From: Anaerotardibacter muris
Lineage (GTDB): Bacteria > Actinomycetota > Coriobacteriia > Coriobacteriales > Eggerthellaceae
Assembly: GCF_943192915.1 (NCBI RefSeq)
Contig: NZ_CALPCD010000003.1
Span: forward strand, 62,001 to 126,000
Reading direction: 5' to 3'
DNA length: 64,000 nt
The notes beneath the pieces were generated by a model that worked only from the letters and a program-made list of their open reading frames with translations, did no database searches and was not told where the DNA came from. This document shows positions 17,303-26,298 of this stretch, in pieces; position 1 is the stretch's first letter, and every line of letters starts with the position of its first letter. The position numbers and the translations under genes are program-made.

Positions 17303-19024
17303 ATGACCGTTCGTAATTCGTTAGAAGATATTGTCGCCGCAGCCATTGCTGCCTCAGTCGAAGACGGCAGTTTGCCGCTTGAGGAGCTGCCCGCACCCAG
17401 CCTGGAGCGTCCGCGCGAAGAAGCGCATGGTGACTGGGCTTGTACGGTGGCCATGCGTTTGGCCAAGCAAGCGCATATGAATCCGCGCCAGATTGCGCAG
17501 ATCATCGTCGACCATCTTCCTGCGAACACCATGATCGATCACTGCGATATCGCAGGTCCAGGCTTCATCAACTTCACGCTCACGCCGCAGTCCTTCCAGC
17601 AGGTGGTAAGCGACGTGCGTAGCCAGGGTGTGGAATACGGCAAGTCCACGCTCGAGGTGCCCTGTAAGGTGAACCTTGAATATGTGTCTGCGAACCCCAC
17701 TGGTCCCATGCATGTGGGTCATGGCCGCTGGGCGGCGCTGGGTGATTCCATGGCTCGCGTGATGCGCCATGCTGGCTACAGCGTTGACGAAGAATTCTAC
17801 GTGAACGATGAAGGCAACCAGATGAATGTGTTCGCCGATTCGCTAGTGGTGCGCTACCTGCAGGCGCTCGGTGAAGACATCGAGATGCCTGAAGCATCTT
17901 ACGGTGGTGCCTATGTTACCGAACTGGCGAAGCAGATCGTTCAGACCGACGGCGAAAAGTGGCGCGATGTGGACCCCGAAGAGCGTCGTCGGGCATTCCG
18001 TGAGCGCGGCTATGCTGCCATGATGGATTCCGTCCGCGAAACCCTTAGCATCTTCGGCAACAACTTCAATACGTTCTTCTCCGAACATTCGCTCTTCATC
18101 CCCGACGATTCAGGCAAGAACAAGGTCCAGCAGGCCTTCGATGCCATGAAAGAGCGCGGCTACATCTATGAAAAGGATGGCGCCACCTATTTCAAGTCCA
18201 CCGAATTCGGTGATGAGAAGGATCGCGTGCTGATCAAGCAGAACGGCGAGCTTACCTATTTCATGTCCGACGTGGCTTATCACTACAACAAGAAGCAGCG
18301 CGGCTATGATCTGCTGCTGGACATCTGGGGTGCCGACCACCACGGCTACATCCCGCGTTGCCAGGCTATGATGGCTGCGTGGGGTTACCCCAATGATCTT
18401 GAAGTGTTACTCGGTCAGCTGGTGAATCTCTACCGCGATGGCAAGGCGGTTCGCATGTCCAAGCGCACGGGTGAGATGATCACCTTCCGTGAGCTCATCG
18501 ATGAAGTGGGCGTGGATGCAACGCGCTATCTTATGCTTTCGCGTTCGTCCGACCAGCCTATCGACTTCGACATCGAAGTGGCGAAGAAGCAAGACGCCAG
18601 CAATCCGGTCTACTACGTGCAATATGCCCATGCGCGTATCTGCTCCATCTTGCGCAAGGCAGCCCAAGAGCAGGGTATCGAAGGCGCGCAGAATATGTCG
18701 GCCGCAGAACTGGCTGAAGCGCTCGCGCTTGATGATGCTGCGCTCGACCTGCTCACTCACGAAAGCGAACTGGCATTGATGAAGCAGATCGACGGCTTTA
18801 CTGACCTAGTGGCAGGTGCTGCCCGCGACCGTGCTCCGTTCCGCCTTACGCACTACGCACAAGAGCTGGCAGGCCTGTTCCATTCCTTTTACACCAACTG
18901 TCGCGTGCTCGACCCTGAAGCCCCCGAGCTTTCAAAGGCTCGCTTGGCGCTGGTCGACGCAGCTCGCGTGAACCTAGCCCAAACCCTGGGTCTTCTTGGC
19001 GTTTCCGCCCCTGAAGCTATGTAG
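17303..19024 (+). CDS. argS: Arginyl-tRNA synthetase
   Basis: Class I synthetase for tRNA-Arg. The 573-residue protein has the ArgRS N-terminal additional domain, the HIGH-type motif in SANPTGPMHVGHGRWAALGD, the WGADHHGYIPR region and a KMSKS-like AVRMSKRTGEMIT. The C-terminal DALR anticodon-binding domain begins near NPVYYVQYAHAR. It is preceded by AGGGAAGGA and lies 57 bp after argF. A strong terminator follows at 19116. Confidence 0.95.
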   Translation: MTVRNSLEDIVAAAIAASVEDGSLPLEELPAPSLERPREEAHGDWACTVAMRLAKQAHMNPRQIAQIIVDHLPANTMIDHCDIAGPGFINFTLTPQSFQQVVSDVRSQGVEYGKSTLEVPCKVNLEYVSANPTGPMHVGHGRWAALGDSMARVMRHAGYSVDEEFYVNDEGNQMNVFADSLVVRYLQALGEDIEMPEASYGGAYVTELAKQIVQTDGEKWRDVDPEERRRAFRERGYAAMMDSVRETLSIFGNNFNTFFSEHSLFIPDDSGKNKVQQAFDAMKERGYIYEKDGATYFKSTEFGDEKDRVLIKQNGELTYFMSDVAYHYNKKQRGYDLLLDIWGADHHGYIPRCQAMMAAWGYPNDLEVLLGQLVNLYRDGKAVRMSKRTGEMITFRELIDEVGVDATRYLMLSRSSDQPIDFDIEVAKKQDASNPVYYVQYAHARICSILRKAAQEQGIEGAQNMSAAELAEALALDDAALDLLTHESELALMKQIDGFTDLVAGAARDRAPFRLTHYAQELAGLFHSFYTNCRVLDPEAPELSKARLALVDAARVNLAQTLGLLGVSAPEAM

Positions 19025-20566
<1,542 letters not shown>

Positions 20567-20593
20567 TCACGACCTGAAGATCACTCGATCTTG

Positions 20594-20627
20594 AAAGGAC
20601 CCACCACACGGTGGGTCCTTTTATTTT
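20594..20627 (+). terminator. Terminator after gdhA
   Basis: AAAGGACCCACC-acac-GGTGGGTCCTTT with a following TTATTTT; the stem is perfect. Confidence 0.92.
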
Positions 20628-20646
20628 GGGATGATTGAGAAGTGTA

Positions 20647-20730
20647 CGAAGCGGGACACTCGCGGGTCTGACTCGAAAGCTGTCACGCGAAGCGGGACTG
20701 TTTCGTGTCTGACCCGAAAACGTGTCCCGT
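20647..20730. repeat. Degenerate tandem repeat, two units of about 41 bp
   Basis: CGAAGCGGGAC..., ending GTCTGACTCGAAA, occurs at 20647 and again from 20688 as CGAAGCGGGAC ending GTCTGACCCGAAA. It lies at the left border of the atypical island, just before the promoter of the surface-protein gene. Confidence 0.55.
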
Positions 20731-20754
20731 TTCTGGTAAGAACCCCCAGGTAGT

Positions 20755-20784
20755 TTGACAACACGCCAAACCCCTTGGTAGGAT
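20755..20784 (+). promoter_or_regulatory. Promoter of the surface-protein gene
   Basis: Perfect -35 TTGACA at 20755-20760, an 18-bp spacer and TAGGAT at 20779-20784, followed 21 bp later by a GGAGGAG RBS. Confidence 0.65.
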
Positions 20785-20818
20785 AGACAAACATATCAAA
20801 CGACTGGAGGAGACCATC

Positions 20819-22767
20819 ATGCTCAACCCAACAATTTTGTGGGGGGGGCACATTCTAAAGCCAATTGTTGTGAATCCAAAAAATTTACGACTGCGGTAAA
20901 GCTTCAGATCCTTCTTCTCTCCCTCCTGTTCGCTTTCGCAGCAGCACTGTTGTGCGTTCCTGTGAAGAACGCGTATGCGGCTTATATCGTAGATAATGAA
21001 ACAACAACCATAGATGGTGTTACATATACGTATCAAACATGGTCTGATGATGCTGCTATCCAGATTACAGAGATCGTGAGTAATAGCAGTTATGTCGCTG
21101 TTCCAGAAATGATTGATGGTAAATATGTTGTATATGTAGGAAATAATTCTATGGATTATTATCCGGTTAGCATAGGGAAGAATATCCGAACCCTTGATCT
21201 GTCGAAATGCACCCATCTTTTAAGCGTATCTATCACTGCTGATTTAGACGGAAATTCGAATCTTGAATCGATTAATGTCACGGGATGTAGGGCTTTAGAA
21301 ACCCTACACTGCTGCGATACTAATCTCTCTTCTATAGATGTATCTAGCTTAGAATCTTTAAAAAATTTATGTACGAGTAACAGTCAGATCGCTTCTTTGG
21401 ATGTTTCAGCAAATTCAAATTTGACCACTCTAGCTTGCTCAAACAACAAACTTACAACGTTAGATGTTTCAAGTTGCAAGAATCTGAGACATTTAGATTG
21501 CAGTAACAACAACCTGAACTCGTTGAATGTTCAAGGTCTTTCAAACCTTTATTGGTTCTACTGCGAATACAACGATTTAACCTCATTGGACATCACTGGT
21601 CTATCGAGCCTTGCTTGGTTCTCCTGTGCATATAATGCCTTTCCGAGTTCAATTGTTTCGCATCTTAAAACGGTTGCCAGTCAAAAAGGCTATGACATTA
21701 TTACCGAAAAAGAGTATACGGATGAGGGTCTGATTACTGATGGAAATCCGCGTTGGTGGATCGACCCTCAAAAAGATCGGGGCACACAAGCACCTAGCAA
21801 CCCAAATACTGGTAATAATTCTAGCGATGCCAATAATTCTAATCCCAGTACATCAAATAACGTTTCGGGCACCTGGAAGCACAACTCTAAGGGTTGGTGG
21901 TATGCCTATTCGGATGGCTCCTATGCCAAGGGTCTGACGAAGATCGGTATCGCCACCTACTTCTTCGACTCCAACGGCTGGATGAAGACCGGCTGGCAGC
22001 ATGCCACGGGCAATAGCGATTGGTATTACTTCGGCACCAGAAACGATGGCGCTATGAAGACCGGTTGGCAGAAGGTCGGTGGCAGATGGTACTACCTCGG
22101 TACCGACGGCAAGATGCAGATCGGCAAAGTAACTATTGGCGGTAAGAAGTACTTCCTGGCGTCCTCTGGTGCTATGTGTACTGGCTGGGTCCAGAGCGGC
22201 AATGATTGGTACTACTGCAACTCCTCAGGTGCTGTCACTACTGGCTGGCAAAAGGTGAAGGGCAAGTGGTACCTAATGGCATCCGATGGCAAGATGCTCA
22301 CCGGTAAGCAGACTCTCTCTGGCAAGAGCTACTTCCTCACCTCGTCAGGTGCCATGAAGACTGGCTGGAACAAGGAAAACGGCACCTGGTATCACTATGC
22401 ATCCTCTGGCGCTATGTCCAAGGGTTGGGTGAAGAGCGGAGGCAAGTGGTACTACATGGATCCTTCCACTGGCGCCATGAAGACCAACTGGCTCGATCTT
22501 GGTGGCAAGACCTATTTTCTTTATGCGAGCGATGGCCGCATGCTCACCGGTTGGATCAAGGTCGATGGATCTTGGTATTACTTCAACAAGTCTGGCGTGA
22601 TGCAAAAGAGCAAATGGATTGGCGATTACTACATCACCTCTAAGGGCACCATGCTCATTTCTGATTGGGCTGAGTATGACGGAATGCTGTACTGGTGTGG
22701 AGTAGATGGCAAATGGACAGGAACGATCGGATACCTTGGTGCCTATCCAGGCTTCGTTAACCCGTAA
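20819..22767 (+). CDS. Secreted leucine-rich-repeat / cell-wall-binding repeat protein, frame set by a poly-G tract
   Basis: The protein has a signal peptide (hydrophobic LQILLLSLLFAFAAALLC, probable cleavage after NAYA), then short leucine-rich repeats of the type LDVSANSNLTTLACSNNKL, a Ser/Asn/Pro linker, and about a dozen C-terminal choline/glucan-binding-type repeats (WYYFGTRNDGAMKTGWQ and similar). It is probably a surface adhesin or wall-bound protein. The ATG at 20819 has a GGAGGAG RBS and a good promoter, but G8 at 20841-20848 takes it to a stop at 20897 after 26 codons. The main frame is open only from a GTG at 20839, which has no RBS. G9 would join them. The LRR part is AT-rich; the repeat part matches host composition. 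Confidence 0.8.
20841..20848 (+). repeat. Homopolymeric G8 tract, candidate phase-variation switch
   Basis: Eight consecutive G lie 7 codons after the ATG of the surface-protein gene. As read, the ATG frame is +1 out of register with the long frame; one G gained or two lost restores a continuous gene. Confidence 0.6.
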
Positions 22768-22805
22768 GCAAAGAGAGTTTTCTTATAGAAAGTGAGTGAT
22801 TGAAT

Positions 22806-23225
22806 ATGATCATTGATGGAATCGAAATATCTGACCCTGAGCTTGAGTTGGATCGCAATATCGTAAGAGCTTTGGTTCAAAATCTCGCTGATACTAACGA
22901 CTCGATCTCTTACGGCGAGCTTGCAACGTTGGCCTCAAGCTATGGTATTGAAGTACACTATCGTCAACTGGATATCCACCTTGAGCATATCCAGCGCTTT
23001 TGTAGAGAATGCAAGTTGCCAACATTGGCTACTATGGCGGTCAATGCTGAGTCTCGTATCCCAGGTCCAGGCTATTATGGTCTCTACCGTGAGCTTTATC
23101 CCGACACTATTGAGTTCTCGAATGAAGATATCGTCGCATCCTCACAGAAAGCCTGCAAGGATTGCACCGATTGGCAAAAGCTCTACAATTTCCTCGAGAT
23201 TCCCGAGTCCGCACCATCGAAATAG
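22806..23225 (+). CDS. Hypothetical protein, 139 residues
   Basis: I do not recognise this protein. It is acidic, has no signal peptide or membrane segment, and contains ISYGELATLASSYGIEVHYR followed by LPTLATMAVNAESRIPGPGY. The first part resembles a small winged-helix-like segment; that is only an impression. The ATG at 22806 has a weak AAGTGAG RBS; a TTG two codons earlier is also possible. It starts 38 bp after the surface-protein gene and ends before a terminator, so it may be in the same transcript within the atypical island. Confidence 0.65.
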   Translation: MIIDGIEISDPELELDRNIVRALVQNLADTNDSISYGELATLASSYGIEVHYRQLDIHLEHIQRFCRECKLPTLATMAVNAESRIPGPGYYGLYRELYPDTIEFSNEDIVASSQKACKDCTDWQKLYNFLEIPESAPSK

Positions 23226-23266
23226 CAGATCGAATGGTTAGAGGAAGGCTCGAACCATTTGCCTTT

Positions 23267-23296
23267 AAAAAGCCCGTACCCCCCCGCGGGCTTTTT
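23267..23296. terminator. Bidirectional terminator
   Basis: AAAAAGCCCG pairs with CGGGCTTTTT across a C-rich loop; it has an A-run on the left and a T-run on the right. It ends the surface-protein/unknown gene unit. Confidence 0.85.
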
Positions 23297-23304
23297 GCTT
23301 TCCC

Positions 23305-23400
23305 CGGACACTTCGGGACTGGTCCTCAAACTGTCTGGGATAGCAACACCCCCGGCCTCAAACTGTCCGGGGCAGTTTGAGCCAGTCCTTGAAGTGTCTG
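23305..23400. repeat. Long imperfect inverted repeat at the right border of the island
   Basis: CGGACACTTC, GGACTGG and CTCAAACTG (23305-23333) are matched in reverse by CAGTTTGAG, CCAGTCC and GAAGTGTCTG (23373-23400). The middle part repeats GGCCTCAAACTG (from about 23354), which can also pair with the right arm, giving two alternative hairpins. It may be a small non-autonomous mobile-element remnant. Confidence 0.6.
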
Positions 23401-23414
23401 AGCTACGATAAGTG

Positions 23415-24332
23415 TTAGAGGCTCAAGACTTTCAGCGCATGGGGGAGAAGAGTCACGTGGTAATCCAACGCTTCGATGGGTTCGCCGTCGAGCTGAGCGG
23501 GAACTGCGTGATCGAAGGATATCACCAGTTCTTTGGCTGTCTCGAAATGAATATGACTATTGTTCACGTGTTTGCCGCTCTTAGCTTTGATGAACACGCG
23601 TACTGCCTCGAAGCGTGAAAGCGGGGGAGCAGCGTAGCAGATATCGAACTGTCCATCATCAAGCTGCGCCTGTGGAGTGATATTGAATCCTCCTCCGTAG
23701 GTGGTACCGTTCTGTACCGCGAACGTATAGAAGCTCAATTTCTGAGGATCCCTGTTATCCAACTGCACCGTGGCATCGATGGCGTTCAGGTGATTCTTAA
23801 TTTGGTTGAATCCACTCTCAATATAGAGGATGGTTCCCGTACGTTTGGTCTTCTTGCGCCTCTCCATGGTCTCGAGCGCAATGGCTGCATCCACGCCGAA
23901 GGAAAGCGTTTCAGCAAAGTAACGATCATTCACTTTACCAATATCGATGGTCTTCACTTTAAGGTTCGCGGCTTCCTTGAATACCTTCATCGGGTCCAGG
24001 GGCAACCCAAGGCTACGAGCGAAGTCGTTGCCCTGACCTGCAGGCAGCACGCCCAGACACGGGCGGTCCTCTTCGGGAATCTGCATAAGGCCATTCACTA
24101 CCTCGTGCACGATACCATCTCCACCCAGCACGAACACCGTGTCGAAGTGTGGGCCCAATTCATGCGCGATGATCACCGCATCGAGCGGGTGTGATGTTTC
24201 GATCATCTCGTAGAAGTGTCCACGGTTCATATCGGTGATGTCTTTGAAGAACTGGCAAACATCATGGCGTGTGCGACGTGCTTTGCCGCTTCGTGCGGTG
24301 GGGTTGATGATCAAGAGGATATTTCCGAACAT
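23415..24332 (-). CDS. Diacylglycerol/lipid kinase family protein (YegS/DgkB-like)
   Basis: The 305-residue protein has the DAGK catalytic domain: LLIINPTARSGKARR at the N-terminus (phosphate-binding), VFVLGGDGIVHEVVNGL (the GGDGT-like nucleotide motif) and VLPAGQGNDFARSLGLP. The C-terminal half is the beta-sandwich domain. The family phosphorylates diacylglycerol or other lipids at the inner membrane face. It faces the upstream gene convergently and is divergent from the MBL-fold hydrolase gene at 24531. A second paralogue lies at 45725. Confidence 0.9.
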   Translation of the reverse strand: MFGNILLIINPTARSGKARRTRHDVCQFFKDITDMNRGHFYEMIETSHPLDAVIIAHELGPHFDTVFVLGGDGIVHEVVNGLMQIPEEDRPCLGVLPAGQGNDFARSLGLPLDPMKVFKEAANLKVKTIDIGKVNDRYFAETLSFGVDAAIALETMERRKKTKRTGTILYIESGFNQIKNHLNAIDATVQLDNRDPQKLSFYTFAVQNGTTYGGGFNITPQAQLDDGQFDICYAAPPLSRFEAVRVFIKAKSGKHVNNSHIHFETAKELVISFDHAVPAQLDGEPIEALDYHVTLLPHALKVLSL

Positions 24333-24530
24333 GTGTTTTCCTTACGCTTTATATCAAGCTTTCGCTTCGAAGCGACACAGTGTTATCTGTGCGCTAAAAT
24401 CACTATAGAAGATTTGATGCGCGCGTGGTGAGGAACCAATATCGGTAACTAAACTGACACGCAGCTGCTAGATTCTCATCAGAAACACCAGCGCGCAACC
24501 ACCGGGCACACAAGGCGAAAAGAGCATTTC

Positions 24531-25670
24531 ATGGCAGAAGAGAAGAAGACCAAACGACGCGGCGCAGACACTATAGCAACCCTGGGTCAGGTCGATCCAG
24601 AGCATGCCACGTATTTCACCTATACCAAGGAAGACGGATCTGAGGTTCGTAAGCTGGTGCGCTATCCTGAGGTCACCTTTGAGCGCAACTACCTGCTCCA
24701 TGAAGACGCCCCTGGCATCTTCCATAGCAGCTACAAGGTGAACGATTTCTACTTCACTGACCGCATTGATGAATTTGTAGCGCTCGACCCTGGCAAGCAG
24801 GCGCTCTTCGTGGATGTAGGCTATAGCGACTTGTGCGGCGTTGAATTCCTGGACGAAGCGCTCGATCAGCAGGGCATTGATTGGCATGATGCTGAACTGT
24901 TCATCACCCATTCTCACGATGATCACGATGGCAACACACGCTATTGTTTGGACAAAGGCGCGCGCAAGGTCTACATCGGTTTCATTCCAGACTACGAGCC
25001 CTCCATGACCACCGACTACATGACCATGACGGGTATCGAGCGATTCCCTCATAACGATAAGCTCTCGTTTTATGTGGATCGCTTGCTGAACCGCGAAGGC
25101 CAATTCGACGGCTACGAAGACCGCGTGCAGGTGATGCATGAGGGTGACCGTATCGAGGTGGGGGACTATAGCTTCGAAGTGCTGGAGACCCCGGGGCACA
25201 CAGTGGACCATCTGTGCCTGCTCGATCGCGAGAAGGGCATCTTGTTCGCTGGCGACCACATCCTGGATACGGCACCAGGCTTGATGTCTTACTACGCCGA
25301 CATTCATCTACTAAAGCGCTACCTGGACAGCATCGCTCATCTGAAGACCCTTGGTCTGAACCATGTATTCATGTGTCACACCGATTCCTTAGAGGGAGCC
25401 GAGAACATCAACGCCTTCCTGGACAAGATCCTGGCAACTTATGAACGCCCCATTCAAAAGATGGAATCCATGCTCGAGACCAAGCCTCTAACGGTCTATG
25501 AGCTGGCTAAGAAGTACTATTCCTACCTGCCTGATTGGGAAGGCCAACCTCCCATCCTCTTGTCCCGTCGAGTCTCCATAGCCTTCAGCTACTTAGACTA
25601 CCTCTACGACACTGGCCGCTGCCGCCGCCGCCGCGCTGAAGATGGCGCCTTTGAGTATTGGGTGGATTAA
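24531..25670 (+). CDS. Metallo-beta-lactamase-fold hydrolase
   Basis: The 379-residue protein carries the metal-binding HSHDDHDG (near residue 127), a second His in ETPGHTVDHLC, and the bridging Asp in LFAGDHIL, all typical of the MBL fold. The C-terminal 90 residues look like the winged-helix extension seen in glyoxalase-II-like members (VYELAKKYYSYLPDWE). The substrate is not predictable. It starts with MAEEKKTKRRGAD after a weak GAAAAGAG RBS and is monocistronic; a structured repeat element starts 18 bp after the stop. Confidence 0.85.
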   Translation: MAEEKKTKRRGADTIATLGQVDPEHATYFTYTKEDGSEVRKLVRYPEVTFERNYLLHEDAPGIFHSSYKVNDFYFTDRIDEFVALDPGKQALFVDVGYSDLCGVEFLDEALDQQGIDWHDAELFITHSHDDHDGNTRYCLDKGARKVYIGFIPDYEPSMTTDYMTMTGIERFPHNDKLSFYVDRLLNREGQFDGYEDRVQVMHEGDRIEVGDYSFEVLETPGHTVDHLCLLDREKGILFAGDHILDTAPGLMSYYADIHLLKRYLDSIAHLKTLGLNHVFMCHTDSLEGAENINAFLDKILATYERPIQKMESMLETKPLTVYELAKKYYSYLPDWEGQPPILLSRRVSIAFSYLDYLYDTGRCRRRRAEDGAFEYWVD

Positions 25671-25687
25671 CCCTGCAACAAAGTAGA

Positions 25688-25824
25688 GATAGCTTAGATA
25701 CCAGTGAGGTATCAGATTCTCTCGATGCACAAATACTTATTAGTAGAACATCGAGCGACCGCACGAGCCCGAAGGGCGAGTAGGGTAGCGGGAGAATATG
25801 AACCTCACAGGTACCTAAGCTATC
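25688..25824 (+). repeat. Structured dispersed element, divergent copy F
   Basis: GATAGCTTAG (25688) pairs perfectly with CTAAGCTATC (25815-25824). The stem continues through TACC/GGTA, GTGAGGT/ACCTCAC and TTCTCTC/GGGAGAA with a few mismatches. Inside, TCGATG pairs with CATCGA around TACT-tatt-AGTA. GAGCCCGAAGGGCGA at 25765-25779 matches the core hairpin of copy B. Architecture matches copies A-D although most bases differ. Confidence 0.65.
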
Positions 25825-25856
25825 GATGTTGCGTCGTTGAGACTAGGTTTTCGGGC

Positions 25857-25883
25857 AATAAAAAAGCTGGTCAAAGACCAGCT
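25857..25883 (-). terminator. Terminator after tRNA-Lys
   Basis: On the - strand AGCTGGTC-ttt-GACCAGCT, an 8-bp perfect stem, is followed by TTTTATT. Confidence 0.9.
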
Positions 25884-25892
25884 GAGAGTTTC

Positions 25893-25968
25893 TGGTGGAT
25901 CGCCGGGGACTCGAACCCCGGACCTTGGGATTAAGAGTCCCCTGCTCTACCAACTAAGCTAGCGATCC
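25893..25968 (-). tRNA. tRNA-Lys (anticodon CTT)
   Basis: The - strand cloverleaf starts GGATCGC and ends GCGATCC-A-CCA. The anticodon arm is GGGGA-CTCTTAA-TCCCA and the T-loop GTTCGAGTC. CCA is encoded. It reads AAG. Confidence 0.95.
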
Positions 25969-26064
25969 GTGAAAATATGTTCTGCGTTTGAGCGCTTAGC
26001 TATTTTAGGCGATGAACCAAAACGGTGCAAGCGATTTCAAATAGCTTCTGCTCAAAAGCTGCGC

Positions 26065-26142
26065 TGGGGTGGATGAAGGGACTTGAACCCTCGATCTCCA
26101 GAGCCACAATCTGGCGCCTTAGCCAACTAGGCCACACCCACC
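26065..26142 (-). tRNA. tRNA-His (anticodon GTG)
   Basis: The - strand acceptor GTGGGTG pairs with CATCCAC, with an extra 5' G typical of tRNA-His. The anticodon arm is CCAGA-TTGTGGC-TCTGG, discriminator C, and CCA is encoded. Confidence 0.93.
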
Positions 26143-26298
26143 ATTTGCGCAAAAAACATTATATGGGAATTCGTCCAGCTTGCAAGCTTTCCCAGAAAAC
26201 ATGTGAATTGTGCGCAGCAGGCGGCTTCGAGCGGCAATCCATCGGCGCTATCTATTAGTGTAGAATTGAAGTGTGACGATTTTGAAAGGGAAGAAGCG

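Noticed and set aside
26203..26298. Longer start for the Na+/H+ antiporter at 26203
   Set aside because: The extra residues are polar and precede the first membrane helix, the start has no RBS, and a TTG at 26299 has AAGGGAAG at proper spacing.
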